A stretch of DNA of 64,000 nucleotides from [Eubacterium] saphenum (GCA_004557645.1 SFGI01000004.1:1-64000), one strand, 5' to 3'. Shown: positions 1-9,562, numbered from the stretch's first letter. Notes: a model not told the origin generated them from the sequence alone. Made by a program: numbers and translations.

Positions 1-102
1 GAAGATGCTTTTTGTTCTTTTGCTTAAGCTTTAATCTCACCCGCAGAGCGGGCGGTTGTTAAAGCCCGCTTCGCAGTCTTCAGCACTAAAGTAATAATTA
101 AA

Positions 103-130
103 AGAGCCACAGGCTTTCGCCTGTGGCTCT
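103..130 (-). terminator. Terminator after rpsU-yqeY
   Basis: A perfect 12-bp stem (AGAGCCACAGGC / GCCTGTGGCTCT) with a 4-base loop lies 15 bases past the yqeY stop. It is T-rich on both sides, so it may work in both directions. The first 100 bases of the window upstream of it contain only a GCGGGC/GCCCGC hairpin and no gene I can identify. Confidence 0.85.
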
Positions 131-144
131 ATTGTTTTTGATCA

Positions 145-594
145 TTACTTGCCTTGGAGCATTTTCTTCACAAGACCGCCAACGACTTTCATATCCGCGC
201 GACCTTTTACCTTGGCTGTCACGATACCCATGACTTTGCCCATTTCCTTGATGGTCGTCGCACCGGTCTGTGCAATCGCTTCTTCTACGATCTTCTGAAT
301 TTCATCCTCGCTTAACTGCTCTGGAAGGTAACTTAACAAAATTTCGATCTCTTTATTGAGTTTTTCGATCAGATCTTCTCTGCCGCTCTTGATATAGTCG
401 GGCAAGGAATCCCTTCTGCTCTTGAGCTGTTTGGAGATAACATCGATGACACCTTCATCATCCAGTTCCACCTTGTTATCTTTTTCGATCTGCAGGATAC
501 CGGAACGGATCAGCTGTACTGTATCCTTTTTCAATGTATCCTTTTCTTTCATAGCAGTTTTCAAATCTGCAAAAAGCTGCTCTTTTAATGACAT
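145..594 (-). CDS. yqeY: YqeY/GatB-like domain protein
   Basis: This 149-residue protein matches the YqeY family, a helical protein resembling the C-terminal tail domain of the amidotransferase subunit GatB. The N-terminus (MSLKEQLFADLKTAMKEKD) and the region ending in GRADMKVVGGLVKKMLQ are typical. The family is thought to touch tRNA or tRNA-dependent amidation, but its exact role is not settled. It follows rpsU by 34 bases on the same strand, the usual rpsU-yqeY pair of Firmicutes, and a strong terminator follows it. Length and start are normal for the family. Confidence 0.9.
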   Translation of the reverse strand: MSLKEQLFADLKTAMKEKDTLKKDTVQLIRSGILQIEKDNKVELDDEGVIDVISKQLKSRRDSLPDYIKSGREDLIEKLNKEIEILLSYLPEQLSEDEIQKIVEEAIAQTGATTIKEMGKVMGIVTAKVKGRADMKVVGGLVKKMLQGK

Positions 595-628
595 ATCATC
601 ATCCCTTTTCGCCTAAGTAAACTATCAA

Positions 629-805
629 TCATCTGAATTTACGTTTTCTAGCGGCTTCGGATTTCTTTTTGCGTTTTACGCTGGGTTTGTCATAATGCTC
701 TCTTTTGCGTACTTCGCCCATGATACCATCTCTGGCACATGTTCTTTTAAAACGACGCAGTGCGCTGTCCAAGGATTCATTTTCTTTAACTTTTACCTCT
801 GACAT
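629..805 (-). CDS. rpsU: 30S ribosomal protein S21
   Basis: This 58-residue basic protein has the S21 pattern: an N-terminal VKENESLDSALRRFKR segment, a central CARDGIMGEVRKREHYDKPS and a lysine/arginine-rich tail (KRKKKSEAARKRKFR). S21 is a small-subunit protein near the mRNA exit region that helps initiation. The frame stays open upstream for 25 more codons, but the true start is the ATG at 805, which follows a strong GGGAGGGAGGG ribosome-binding site. It is the first gene of the rpsU-yqeY unit. Confidence 0.97.
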   Translation of the reverse strand: MSEVKVKENESLDSALRRFKRTCARDGIMGEVRKREHYDKPSVKRKKKSEAARKRKFR

Positions 806-886
806 TGAATTTCCCTCCCTCCCAGTGCGAGATTCGTTGATGGCAAGAAAGGTGCTTTTGCGCCTTTTTTTACCATACATTTAAGA

Positions 887-915
887 ATTATACACAAAAA
901 CTCCCGCAACGTCAA
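887..915 (-). promoter_or_regulatory. Sigma-A promoter for rpsU-yqeY
   Basis: Read on the minus strand, TTGACG (-35) and TATAAT (-10) are separated by 17 bases. The start would lie near 880, giving a leader of about 75 bases before rpsU. Confidence 0.8.
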
Positions 916-944
916 TAAGAACAAAGAGAAATTCTTAAGAAAAA

Positions 945-3218
945 TCATGCCAAATCTGCTTCGGCCGCGGATTTCTTTGTATTTTTTACGGTACTTTCCT
1001 TTTTTACAGGAATTTTTGCGGAAGCTTTCCGTTCCAGAATGATCATCCCCAGAGGAGGAACGTCCACATTCACGCTGAACTGACAGCGGCTGCAGGGCGC
1101 TGTGGTGCTTTCCATGGGTGCTTCATTGACCACATTGCTGCCGCCGAAGCGTTCTGCATCACTATTGAAGATCTCTTTATATACCCCTTCCTTGGGCACG
1201 CCCAGGCGGAAGCCTTTATGCACCACGGGGGTAAAGTTGCAGACAAAGAGCAGTTCCTTTTCCTTGCTTCTGCGGATAAAGGATACTACAGAGCTGTCCG
1301 CATCGTCACATTCGATCCACATAAAGCCATTGGGGTCGAAATCTTCTTCCCAGAAAGCGCTTTCCTTGGCATACAGGTGGTTCAGTTCCTTTACGTACGC
1401 CTGCATATGCTGATGGTCGGCATACTGCAGCAGATGCCAATCCAGAGAACGGGCTTCGCTCCATTCCTGATACTGACCAAATTCACCGCCCATAAACAGC
1501 AGCTTCTTGCCGGGGTGGCCCATCATAAAGCCATAGGACAGGCGCAGGTTGGCAAAGCTCTGCCAGGTATCCCCGGGCATCTTGCCGATCATGGAGGATT
1601 TCATATGCACCACTTCATCGTGGGACAAAACCAGAATAAAGTTTTCGGAATAGTGGTAGGCCATGCCGAAGGTCAGCTTATTATGATGATACTTTCTGTA
1701 GATGGGGTCTTTTTTGATGTAGAACAGGAAGTCGTTCATCCAGCCCATGTTCCATTTCAGGCTGAAGCCCAGACCGCCTTCTTCGGCATCTCGGGTCACG
1801 CCTTCCCAAGAGGTGGATTCCTCAGCGATGATGACTGCGCCCGGTTCTCTCTTCGCCATGATGGAATTCATATGTTTCAAAAATTCCACTGCTTCCAGGT
1901 TTTCTCTGCCGCCGTATTTATTGGGCAGCCATTCCCCGTCATTTTTGCAGAAATCCAGATACAGCATAGACGCTACCGCATCCACACGGAGACCATCGAT
2001 ATGGTAGGCATCTACCCAGAACAGGGCATTGGCCAGCAGGAAGTTGATGACCTCTTTTCTGCCATAATTGAAGATATAAGTACCCCACTGCAGGTGTTCG
2101 CCCATGCGGGGGTCTTCATGTTCATAGAGGGCTGTGCCGTCGAAGCGGGCCAGACCAAAATCATCCTTGGGGAAATGGGCGGGCACCCAGTCCAGAATGA
2201 CGCCGATGCCGTTCTGGTGGCAGGTATCGATGAAATATTTGAAATCATCGGGGCTGCCATAGCGGCTGGTGGGGGCATAATAGCCCGTTACCTGATAGCC
2301 CCAGCTGCCGTCGAAGGGATGTTCTTCCACAGGCAGGATCTCGATATGGGTATAGCCCATTTCCTTTGCATAGGGCACCAACTGCTCCGCCAGTTCCACA
2401 TAGGTCAGGAAACGATCCTCTTCTCCCCGTTTCCAGCTGCCCAGATGGACTTCATAGATATTCATGGGAGAAGTTTTGAAATCATATTTCTTTCTGGCAG
2501 TCATCCAGCGACGGTCTTTCCATTTATACCGCTTCAAAGGATACAGCACAGAGGCTGTATTGGGTCTCAATTCGGCATAAAGACCATAGGGGTCTGTCTT
2601 ATCCACATGTCTGCCGCCAGACTGTACCACATGGAATTTATATTTATCCCCTTCCTTCAGGCCGGGAATGAAAATTTCCCAGATGCCGGAATTGCCCAGC
2701 TTTCGCATCAGGTGTCTGCGATGATCCCAGTTGTTGAAATCGCCCACCACGCTGACTGCTTTGGCATTGGGCGCCCATACGGAAAAGGCCGCGCCCTTGG
2801 CACCGCCGTGGGTCATCAGTCTGCCGCCCATTTTTTCATAAATTTCGTAATGGGTGCCGGCACCGAAAAGGTGTCTGTCGAATTCAGACAGGGTAGGCGC
2901 AAAGGAATAGGGGTCGTATGCCTTCCAGCTATGGTCGCTGTAATCGGTATATTCCAGCTGATAACGGAACCATTCTTCCCTATCCTCGATGGTCACTTCG
3001 AAGAAGCCATCCTGATGGAGCAATTCCATGGGATATTTTTTACGCTTGTTATTCTGATCGATGACGGTAATGGCTTTGGCACCGGGCAGGAACGCACGGA
3101 CAGTCACCATTTTTTTCCCGTCCTGTTCGATCTCATGCATCCCCAGCACCGTATGTGGGTCCCCATGTTCCCCATTTACAATGTGAAAAATATCATAAAG
3201 CTTTGTGGTTGTAAGCAT
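945..3218 (-). CDS. glgB: 1,4-alpha-glucan branching enzyme
   Basis: This GH13 enzyme cuts alpha-1,4 chains and rejoins them as alpha-1,6 branches in glycogen. The 757 residues contain N-terminal CBM48-type domains (two beta-sandwich repeats, the second around WAPNAKAVSVVGDFNNWD) and the catalytic barrel. The nucleophile Asp lies in GLRVDAV (about residue 410), the acid/base Glu in IIAEES (about 463) and the third acid in LSHDEVVH (about 533). The C-terminus has an extra lysine-rich tail. The start follows GGAGATGAGA. No other glycogen genes (glgC, glgA, glgD, glgP) are nearby, so it stands alone here. Confidence 0.97.
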   Translation of the reverse strand: MLTTTKLYDIFHIVNGEHGDPHTVLGMHEIEQDGKKMVTVRAFLPGAKAITVIDQNNKRKKYPMELLHQDGFFEVTIEDREEWFRYQLEYTDYSDHSWKAYDPYSFAPTLSEFDRHLFGAGTHYEIYEKMGGRLMTHGGAKGAAFSVWAPNAKAVSVVGDFNNWDHRRHLMRKLGNSGIWEIFIPGLKEGDKYKFHVVQSGGRHVDKTDPYGLYAELRPNTASVLYPLKRYKWKDRRWMTARKKYDFKTSPMNIYEVHLGSWKRGEEDRFLTYVELAEQLVPYAKEMGYTHIEILPVEEHPFDGSWGYQVTGYYAPTSRYGSPDDFKYFIDTCHQNGIGVILDWVPAHFPKDDFGLARFDGTALYEHEDPRMGEHLQWGTYIFNYGRKEVINFLLANALFWVDAYHIDGLRVDAVASMLYLDFCKNDGEWLPNKYGGRENLEAVEFLKHMNSIMAKREPGAVIIAEESTSWEGVTRDAEEGGLGFSLKWNMGWMNDFLFYIKKDPIYRKYHHNKLTFGMAYHYSENFILVLSHDEVVHMKSSMIGKMPGDTWQSFANLRLSYGFMMGHPGKKLLFMGGEFGQYQEWSEARSLDWHLLQYADHQHMQAYVKELNHLYAKESAFWEEDFDPNGFMWIECDDADSSVVSFIRRSKEKELLFVCNFTPVVHKGFRLGVPKEGVYKEIFNSDAERFGGSNVVNEAPMESTTAPCSRCQFSVNVDVPPLGMIILERKASAKIPVKKESTVKNTKKSAAEADLA

Positions 3219-3616
3219 ATTCTCATCTCCTTTACTATTTTTTCTTATATTTCAAACCATTGGGTTCGATGCTCTTTTATAATATTATACCATAATTTGA
3301 AGCGGAAAACCTCGAAAAACTTCATTTTTCTCGGTCCCTTTGCTCCTTCAAGCGAAAAAAACAAGTCTCTTTATCTGCAAGCAACAAAGCGACTTGTTTT
3401 TTTAGCTTATCTCCGCTTCTTTACGAATATTATATCATAATTACCCTATATTTCCAGACCAAAAACCCAGCCAGATTTTGCCAAAAAAGACCTTATTTTT
3501 ACCAAAAGGAAACAATGCATCATAGGTCTTGTCAGGCGAAACGAAAACAGATATACTGTTTACATAAAGACATTTGTCCATATTGCCAAAAAAACACATC
3601 GAAGGAGGGAATCTCT
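3219..3616. other. Divergent intergenic region with long inverted repeat
   Basis: This 398-base region separates glgB (minus) from the beta-CASP gene (plus). Its main feature is an inverted repeat: AAAAAAACAAGTC at 3355-3367 pairs perfectly with GACTTGTTTTTTT at 3391-3403 and can extend four pairs beyond one mismatch. Neither neighbour ends here, so it is not an ordinary terminator of either. Minus-strand TATAAT-like boxes lie near 3283 and 3430; I could not assign a full promoter. The open frame from 3515 to the start at 3617 has no ribosome-binding site and is not counted as coding. Confidence 0.55.
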
Positions 3617-5242
3617 ATGAAACTGATGTTTTTAGGGGCTGCCCATGAAGTAACGGGAAGCTGCCATTATATCGAAGCCTGCGGCAAGAGCATCCTCTTG
3701 GACTGCGGCATGGAACAGGGACGGGATACCTATGAAAACCAGGAAATCCCCGTTTCCGCGGCGGATATCGACTACGTTTTCCTTTCCCATGCCCATATCG
3801 ACCATTCGGGGCTGATCCCCTTGTTATACAAGAATGGCTTCAAAGGCGAAATCTATGCCACCGAAGCCACCACAGACCTTTGCCGCATCATGCTGCTGGA
3901 CAGTGCCCACATCCAGGAATTTGAAGCCCAGTGGCGCAACCGAAAAAACAAGCGTGCCGGCAAGGAACCCTTCGAGCCTCTTTACACCACGGAAGATGCC
4001 ATCGCCGTACTGGATCATTTCGTGGAATGTGATTATATGAAGAAAGTGCCTGTCTGCAACGGGATTCAGGTTCGCTTCACCGATGTGGGGCATCTTTTGG
4101 GTTCCTCCAGTATCGAGATCTGGCTGACGGAGGACGGTGTGACGAAAAAAATCGTTTTCTCCGGGGATATCGGTAATATCAACCAGCCCATCATCCATGA
4201 CCCCCGTTATACCGCAGAAGCCGATTATGTTATCATGGAAAGTACATACGGCGACCGTTACCATACGGCACCCCCCGATTATGTGGCGGAATTGGCACGG
4301 CATATTCAGGAGACCTTCGACCGGGGCGGCAATCTGGTCATCCCTTCCTTTGCGGTGGGCCGTACCCAGGAAATGCTTTATTTTATTCGTGAAATCAAGG
4401 AACGGAAGCTGGTGCAGGGGCATGACGGCTTCAAGGTCTATGTAGACAGCCCCCTTGCCATCGAAGCAACGAAGGTTTTCGTGGAAAATTATCTGGACTG
4501 CTATGACACCGCCGCCATGGCACTGGTAAAACAAGGCATCAATCCATTGGAATTCAATGGTCTGGAAGTGGCAGTCACCCCCGATGATTCCATGGCAATC
4601 AACTTTGACAAAAACCCCAAGGTTATCATTTCCGCTTCCGGTATGTGTGAAGCAGGGCGCATCCGCCATCATCTGAAGCATAATCTCTGGAGACCCGAGT
4701 GTACCATCCTCTTCGTCGGGTATCAGGCAGTGGGCACATTGGGCAGAAATATCATCGATGGTGCCCATGAGGTGCGGCTCTTTGGCGAGACCATTTCCGT
4801 CAACGCCCATATCGAACAGCTGGCAGGGGTCAGCGGTCATGGGGACAAAAAAGGTCTGCTGAACTGGGTGAACCATTTCGAGCAGAAGCCGGAACGGGTT
4901 TTTGTTGTCCACGGGGAAGATATGGTTTGCGAGGATTTCACCAAATGCCTGCGGGAGGAATACGGCTACAACGCCTTTGCCCCCTACAGCGGTGCATGTT
5001 TCGACCTGCTGACCAATCAGATGATCTCCGAAGGGGTCAAGATCCCTGTTGTGCCCAAGGAATATCCCAAGGCAAGGGCCCAGTCCGAAGGAGGCAAGCG
5101 GGCCATGTATCTGGCGGATCAGCTGGACGAAGCCGGCAAGCGGCTGCAGCGGATCATCAGCCAGAACAAGGGCAGCGCAAACCGGGATATGGAAAAGCTG
5201 CTCAAACAGATCAACGAGCTGTGTGATAAATTAGAATCTTAA
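3617..5242 (+). CDS. Beta-CASP metallo-beta-lactamase-fold RNase
   Basis: This 541-residue protein has the metallo-beta-lactamase fold with a beta-CASP insert, as in RNA-processing exonucleases and CPSF73-like nucleases. The zinc-binding HxHxDH motif is in FLSHAHIDHSG (about residues 55-63), followed by DVGHLLGS, FSGDIGN and, late in the protein, SASGMCEAGRIRHHL and HGE. It probably degrades or trims RNA in the cytoplasm, but the substrate cannot be told from sequence. The ATG at 3617 is chosen because GGAGGGA sits just upstream. It is transcribed alone and ends facing pmbA. Confidence 0.88.
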   Translation: MKLMFLGAAHEVTGSCHYIEACGKSILLDCGMEQGRDTYENQEIPVSAADIDYVFLSHAHIDHSGLIPLLYKNGFKGEIYATEATTDLCRIMLLDSAHIQEFEAQWRNRKNKRAGKEPFEPLYTTEDAIAVLDHFVECDYMKKVPVCNGIQVRFTDVGHLLGSSSIEIWLTEDGVTKKIVFSGDIGNINQPIIHDPRYTAEADYVIMESTYGDRYHTAPPDYVAELARHIQETFDRGGNLVIPSFAVGRTQEMLYFIREIKERKLVQGHDGFKVYVDSPLAIEATKVFVENYLDCYDTAAMALVKQGINPLEFNGLEVAVTPDDSMAINFDKNPKVIISASGMCEAGRIRHHLKHNLWRPECTILFVGYQAVGTLGRNIIDGAHEVRLFGETISVNAHIEQLAGVSGHGDKKGLLNWVNHFEQKPERVFVVHGEDMVCEDFTKCLREEYGYNAFAPYSGACFDLLTNQMISEGVKIPVVPKEYPKARAQSEGGKRAMYLADQLDEAGKRLQRIISQNKGSANRDMEKLLKQINELCDKLES

Positions 5243-5300
5243 AACCTTGAGGGCTCTGCCCTCAAACTCCCGCAAGGGTCTCAAACCCTTGACTCGATAC
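5243..5300. repeat. Palindromic repeat family P, copy 1 (partial)
   Basis: Two small hairpins, GAGGGC-TCT-GCCCTC and AAGGGT-CTCAA-ACCCTT, match the left module of the fuller copies at 17001, 27542 and 29605. The right module is absent. It directly follows the stop codon of the beta-CASP gene. Confidence 0.6.
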
Positions 5301-5335
5301 AAAAAACAGACTGCACTGCGTACAGTCTGTTTTTT
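5301..5335. terminator. Bidirectional terminator between convergent genes
   Basis: AAAAAACAGACTG pairs with CAGTCTGTTTTTT around a 9-base loop. It serves the beta-CASP gene on the plus strand and pmbA on the minus strand. Confidence 0.88.
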
Positions 5336-5350
5336 ATGTTCCTTATTTTA

Positions 5351-6694
5351 TTATGTTCCGGCAATGTCCAATCCTCGAATCAAGATGGAGGGAGAACCAA
5401 TCCCACCGGAGCCGAAATAGAGATCATCAGCCAGTTCTTCTACCATTTCCAGCAAATGATAGAAATTCCCCGCAATGGTGATCTGCTCCACTGGCTTGCC
5501 AATCTGTCCGTTCTCGATATTGAAGCCCTCCGCCGAAAGGGAAAAATCCCCGGAAACGGCATTGGTGCCTGCGTGGAGCCCCATGAGGCTGGTGATGAAA
5601 AGACCATTTCCCATCCGGCGGAACAAATCCTCTCTGCTGATTTCGCCCTTTGCCAGATAGAAATTGGTGCAGCCCGTTTTTACGGAGCCTGTCAGCCCTG
5701 CCTTAAAGCCATTGCCTGTGGATTTCACACCGTCTTTCTTGGCGGTCTTTCGATTATAGAGAAGGGTTTTCAGTACGCCTTTTTCAATGACAGCCTTATT
5801 TTTCCCGGAAACGCCCTCGCTGTCAAAGGGGATAGAAGCATAGCCGCCCTGCAGCAGTGCATCATCCCGCAAGGTCACTTTTTCCGATGCGATTTTCACG
5901 CCTGTTTTATCCTTTAATAAAGAAAAACCCTTCTGCACGTTTTCCGCAAAAAATATTCCTGCAAATGCCCCCAGCAAAGCAACCATAGCTCTGCCGTCCA
6001 GCACCACATCATATTTCCCACTGGGCACAGAGGATGCCCCCAGATGGGCCGCCGCACGGATGGCTGCTTCTCTGCCTGTTGCTTCCGGGTCGAAGCCCTT
6101 CCAATCCTGATCCTTCCAGAAATAGGAGCCTGTTTTTGTTTCCTCGCCCTTTTTGGCGATGGCAGAAACGTAAGCGGTGGCGAAGTTTTTTGCAAAGGAA
6201 ACATCCAGTCCCTTTGTATTTTTGATCGCCAGCTCCGCCAGACCTGTCCCCAGGGCGCAGTAATCCAAAGAAGCTACTTCCTCTGCCCCTGCCAGAGCCG
6301 CCTGTTCCATCCGCATGGCTGCGGCGATTTTTTCTTCCACTTGTAACTGTTCCAGTTCTTCGTTGACGCCTTCCAAATGGGGATAACTTTCCTCCCCTTC
6401 ATAAAGGTCTTCCATATCCTCGGGAGAAAGGAGGGCGGCATTTTCCCTGGCCGTTTCCACCAGATAGGGGATGGCTGCTTCCGTCAGCTGTTCCGTATAG
6501 GCATAGCCTGTCCGCCCGTTAAGGTTACCACGGAAGGAAAGCCCCTCCTGTCGGCTGTTTTCATAATTGGCAACCTCGCCTTCCAAAACCAGCACTTCAA
6601 AGCTTTTGCCGCCCCGATAGAACACTTCGCATTCGGCGAAGCCCTCCTTTTTGCCATAGGCAAGGACTTTTTCCAAAAATTCATTTCTATCCAA
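5351..6694 (-). CDS. pmbA: TldD/PmbA family protein, PmbA subunit
   Basis: This is a 447-residue PmbA (TldE) homologue. With TldD it forms a heterodimeric peptidase; the PmbA partner lacks the metal motif, and none is visible here. Known targets in other bacteria are modified or unfolded peptides, such as microcin B17 precursors and CcdA. The best start is the TTG at 6694 (TTG GAT AGA AAT GAA), 7 bases after AAGGGGG; the open frame upstream runs through tldD. The tldD stop is 5 bases before this start, so the two are probably translationally coupled. Confidence 0.9.
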   Translation of the reverse strand: MDRNEFLEKVLAYGKKEGFAECEVFYRGGKSFEVLVLEGEVANYENSRQEGLSFRGNLNGRTGYAYTEQLTEAAIPYLVETARENAALLSPEDMEDLYEGEESYPHLEGVNEELEQLQVEEKIAAAMRMEQAALAGAEEVASLDYCALGTGLAELAIKNTKGLDVSFAKNFATAYVSAIAKKGEETKTGSYFWKDQDWKGFDPEATGREAAIRAAAHLGASSVPSGKYDVVLDGRAMVALLGAFAGIFFAENVQKGFSLLKDKTGVKIASEKVTLRDDALLQGGYASIPFDSEGVSGKNKAVIEKGVLKTLLYNRKTAKKDGVKSTGNGFKAGLTGSVKTGCTNFYLAKGEISREDLFRRMGNGLFITSLMGLHAGTNAVSGDFSLSAEGFNIENGQIGKPVEQITIAGNFYHLLEMVEELADDLYFGSGGIGSPSILIRGLDIAGT

Positions 6695-6699
6695 AGCAC

Positions 6700-8082
6700 T
6701 TACCCCCTTCCGCCTACGGTCATGCTGCTGACACGAATCATGGGCTGCCCCACATCGGTGGGGATAGAGCCGCTCTTGCTGCCGCACATGCCCTGGGCCC
6801 GTTTCAGATTATTGCCTACCATATCAATATCCCTGAGAACTTCCGCCCCCTTGCCGATGAGGGTCGCCCCTCTGACGGGCTCGGCGATTTTCCCGTTTCG
6901 TATCATATATCCTTCCAGAACGGCGAAGTTGAAGGAGCCCGTAGCAGGGTCTACACTGCCGCCGCCCATCTGCTTGGCGTAAAGTCCAAATTCCGTATTG
7001 GCGATGATTTCCCCGGGAGTGCTTTTGCCGTTATCAATGAAAGTATTGGTCATGCGGCTGGTGGGGGCAAAGCGGTAATCCTGTCGGCGGGCAGAGCCTG
7101 TGATGGCTGCCCCCATGCGTCTGCCATTCATACGGTCTACCAGATAAGACTGGAGGATACCGTCTTTGATAAGGATATTTCTGGCGGTGGGTGTGCCTTC
7201 ATCATCCATTTCCGCGGAACCCCAGCCATTTTGAATCGTACCATCGTCAATGGCTGTGACCAGAGGGGATGCGATCTGCTGCCCAATTTTTCCTGCAAAA
7301 ACGGAAGCATTTCTTGCCACTGCCGTTGCCTCCAAGCCATGGCCACAGGCTTCGTGGAAGATGACGCCGCCAAAGCCATTATCGATGACTACGGGCATTT
7401 TCCCCGCAGGGCAGGGCTTTGCCCCCAGCATGGTGACGGCGATGCGTGCCGCTTCCCTTGCCGTATCCTCCACGTTGATGCGGTCGAAGAGTTCATATCC
7501 CTCGGAGCCACCGGGCCCCAGATGTCCGCTCTGCTTTTCCGTGGCAGAAGAAGCCACCGCTTCCACGGTGAAGCGGCTGCGAGTGCGGTCTTCTTCCCCC
7601 CAGACGCCTTCACTATTTGCAACCAAAACGTGCTTCATCACTTCCAGATAGCCGGCACGGGTCTGGGTAATGAGAGCATCAAATTCCTTTGCCGCATGAG
7701 AAGCCAGACGGAGCTGCTCCGCTTTGGCGGTTTTGGCGATGCTGTCCGGCAGGATGCGGATGGGGTTGATACATCTTGCCGCCATCTCCTTCCAGCCCTT
7801 CACGTTGTAGATGCGGTCGCCTTTCAGTGCCGCCGCGCCCTCTCTGGCAATGCGGATGAGGTTTTCCTCGGAAAGGTCATTGGTAAAGCCGTAAATGGCC
7901 TGATTGCCGAAGAAAAGGCGCACCCCTGCACCGTAATCCATGCCCCCCAGAGCCGTTTCCACTCTGCCGTTGACCATGGCGATATTGCTGCGCTTCGTTT
8001 CTTCTGCGTAGATTTCCGCAAAATCCGCACCGCTTTCCAGTGCCGCCGTCAGTATATTTTCCACTGCTGCTTTTTTCAGCAT
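6700..8082 (-). CDS. tldD: TldD metallopeptidase subunit
   Basis: This 460-residue protein is the catalytic member of the TldD/PmbA pair. It carries the family HExxxH zinc motif as HEACGH (about residues 240-247, in VIFHEACGHGLEA). Downstream, the conserved GGGSVDPATGSFNF and GSIPTDVGQPMIRV blocks match the family. The order recU-tldD-pmbA with gaps of 6 and 5 bases indicates one operon. The natural substrate is unknown; no peptide-antibiotic genes are nearby. Confidence 0.93.
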   Translation of the reverse strand: MLKKAAVENILTAALESGADFAEIYAEETKRSNIAMVNGRVETALGGMDYGAGVRLFFGNQAIYGFTNDLSEENLIRIAREGAAALKGDRIYNVKGWKEMAARCINPIRILPDSIAKTAKAEQLRLASHAAKEFDALITQTRAGYLEVMKHVLVANSEGVWGEEDRTRSRFTVEAVASSATEKQSGHLGPGGSEGYELFDRINVEDTAREAARIAVTMLGAKPCPAGKMPVVIDNGFGGVIFHEACGHGLEATAVARNASVFAGKIGQQIASPLVTAIDDGTIQNGWGSAEMDDEGTPTARNILIKDGILQSYLVDRMNGRRMGAAITGSARRQDYRFAPTSRMTNTFIDNGKSTPGEIIANTEFGLYAKQMGGGSVDPATGSFNFAVLEGYMIRNGKIAEPVRGATLIGKGAEVLRDIDMVGNNLKRAQGMCGSKSGSIPTDVGQPMIRVSSMTVGGRG

Positions 8083-8088
8083 GTTTTC

Positions 8089-8634
8089 TCACTTCCTTGT
8101 TTCTTGTTCCGTTTCCTCCAGATAGAGGCTGACTGCCTCCAGATAATGGAGGAGACTGCCGTTCTGTCGGATGAGATATTTTTTCTCGAATGCGTCGTAG
8201 GGGATGGATTTCCTTCCGCCCTTTTCCGCATTTTCCCAGTATAGTTTCAGTGTTTCAAAAGGCAGCAGATAATATTCATCTACTGCGGAAAAATGTACCA
8301 AAAGGAAGGAAAGCCCCCGCTGTGCCTTGAATTCCTCCATAAATGCCATCTGATGGGCATGGATATTCTGCAGGGGCAGGCTTTTCCCCGCCGTTTCCTT
8401 GGCATCAAAGGCCACAGGAACCCCTTGGGCCACGCCGATATAATCGATGGTGGACTGCTTTTCGAAATAAGCCAATGTGATGGTCTTTGTCTCTGCATCC
8501 ATCCGCACAGGGGTGATGGGAGTAGGGATTTTCTGGAACAGCGCCAGCCCCTCCTGTCTGTAGCGTTCATTTGTGAAATTGATGATCTCTTCAAAGGTAC
8601 TGCCCCGCAGCCCTCTGGAATTCCAATGGGACAT
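8089..8634 (-). CDS. recU: Holliday junction resolvase RecU
   Basis: This 181-residue protein matches RecU of Gram-positive bacteria: an N-terminal SRGLRGSTFEEIINFTNERYRQ, then KIPTPITPV, the STIDYIGV block with its catalytic Asp, and FDAKET carrying the Glu-x-Lys of this nuclease fold. RecU cuts four-way junctions during recombination and chromosome segregation. GGAGGAAG precedes the start. It is the first gene of the unit with tldD and pmbA. Confidence 0.92.
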   Translation of the reverse strand: MSHWNSRGLRGSTFEEIINFTNERYRQEGLALFQKIPTPITPVRMDAETKTITLAYFEKQSTIDYIGVAQGVPVAFDAKETAGKSLPLQNIHAHQMAFMEEFKAQRGLSFLLVHFSAVDEYYLLPFETLKLYWENAEKGGRKSIPYDAFEKKYLIRQNGSLLHYLEAVSLYLEETEQETRK

Positions 8635-8686
8635 CCTGCTTCCTCCATAAATACTTACTGAAAAGATAAGTATACCACACTCTGTC

Positions 8687-9481
8687 CTATTTTGCCAATT
8701 CGGATACGGTCACAAAGGTGATGCCTGCCTGTTCCAGTTCGGGGATCAGCTCTTTGATGGCTTGGGCAGTGACTTTTCCGCCTTCCGGCCCCACATGACC
8801 GATGGCAAGGGCTTCCCCTTTTTCCAGAGCCACCTCTGCCGCCTTACGGAGATTGGATTTCACCTGTTCCAAAGAATCGGTGCTGTCCAGAAATACATCC
8901 CGCCCCAGAAAGGGAACGCCTTTTTCCTCTGCCAAGGTCCTGCCCAGGCTTTTCGCCGTGGTCATACTATCCACAAAAAGCATATCTCTTTCCTTTAACA
9001 GATCCATCACCACGGAAAGGCTCCTTCTGTCCTCCATGATGGCAGAACCCATGTGGTTATTCATCCCTGCGGCATCGGGCAGGATGGAAAAGGCTTCTTC
9101 CACCCGCAGCCGGATCTCCTCATCGGTCATGGTACGGAATACGCCCTTTTTCCCCACCCATTCCTTTTTTCCCGTCAGGGATTCCATGGGCATATGTATG
9201 AAGATTTCCTTCCCTGCCTGCCGCACTGCCGCCGCATCGCTTTCTGCGCAGGCGGAAAAGGGCATGATCGCCGCTGTAAATGGGATGGGCAAAGCCAGCA
9301 TTTCTTCTGTCCCCTCGCCGCAATAGCCGAAGTCATCAATCAAAATCGCCAGTTCGCCCCTTTTTTCCCCGCTGACGGTCACCGCTTTCCCTGCCTGCAT
9401 TGCCGCTGCCGTTCTGCCGCTCAGAAAACACAGGCTGAACAGCATCAAGTAGCTGACGCCTTTTTTCCAGTTCAGTTTCAT
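8687..9481 (-). CDS. Divergent polysaccharide deacetylase (YibQ-like)
   Basis: This 264-residue protein is exported: a short N-terminal hydrophobic stretch follows MKLNWKKG. The body matches the divergent polysaccharide deacetylase family (YibQ/DUF610): LAILIDDFGYCG, PFTAAIMPF, IFIHMPME, NNHMGSAI and AIGHVGPEG. The Asp-Asp and His residues of the NodB-like fold are kept. The substrate is unknown; a cell-wall or capsule glycan is a reasonable inference. It is preceded by the MATE gene but separated from it by a terminator. Confidence 0.85.
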   Translation of the reverse strand: MKLNWKKGVSYLMLFSLCFLSGRTAAAMQAGKAVTVSGEKRGELAILIDDFGYCGEGTEEMLALPIPFTAAIMPFSACAESDAAAVRQAGKEIFIHMPMESLTGKKEWVGKKGVFRTMTDEEIRLRVEEAFSILPDAAGMNNHMGSAIMEDRRSLSVVMDLLKERDMLFVDSMTTAKSLGRTLAEEKGVPFLGRDVFLDSTDSLEQVKSNLRKAAEVALEKGEALAIGHVGPEGGKVTAQAIKELIPELEQAGITFVTVSELAK

Positions 9482-9562
9482 CCTAATCGCCCCTCTTTTT
9501 TCCGTTACTCTATACCTATCGGCTTTTCTTGTCCCCTATGTGAGAAACGATTCGTAAGCTTT

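Noticed and set aside
1218..3440. A 740-codon plus-strand open frame opposite glgB
   Set aside because: Antisense to glgB with intact catalytic motifs; no start signal and no protein-like sequence.
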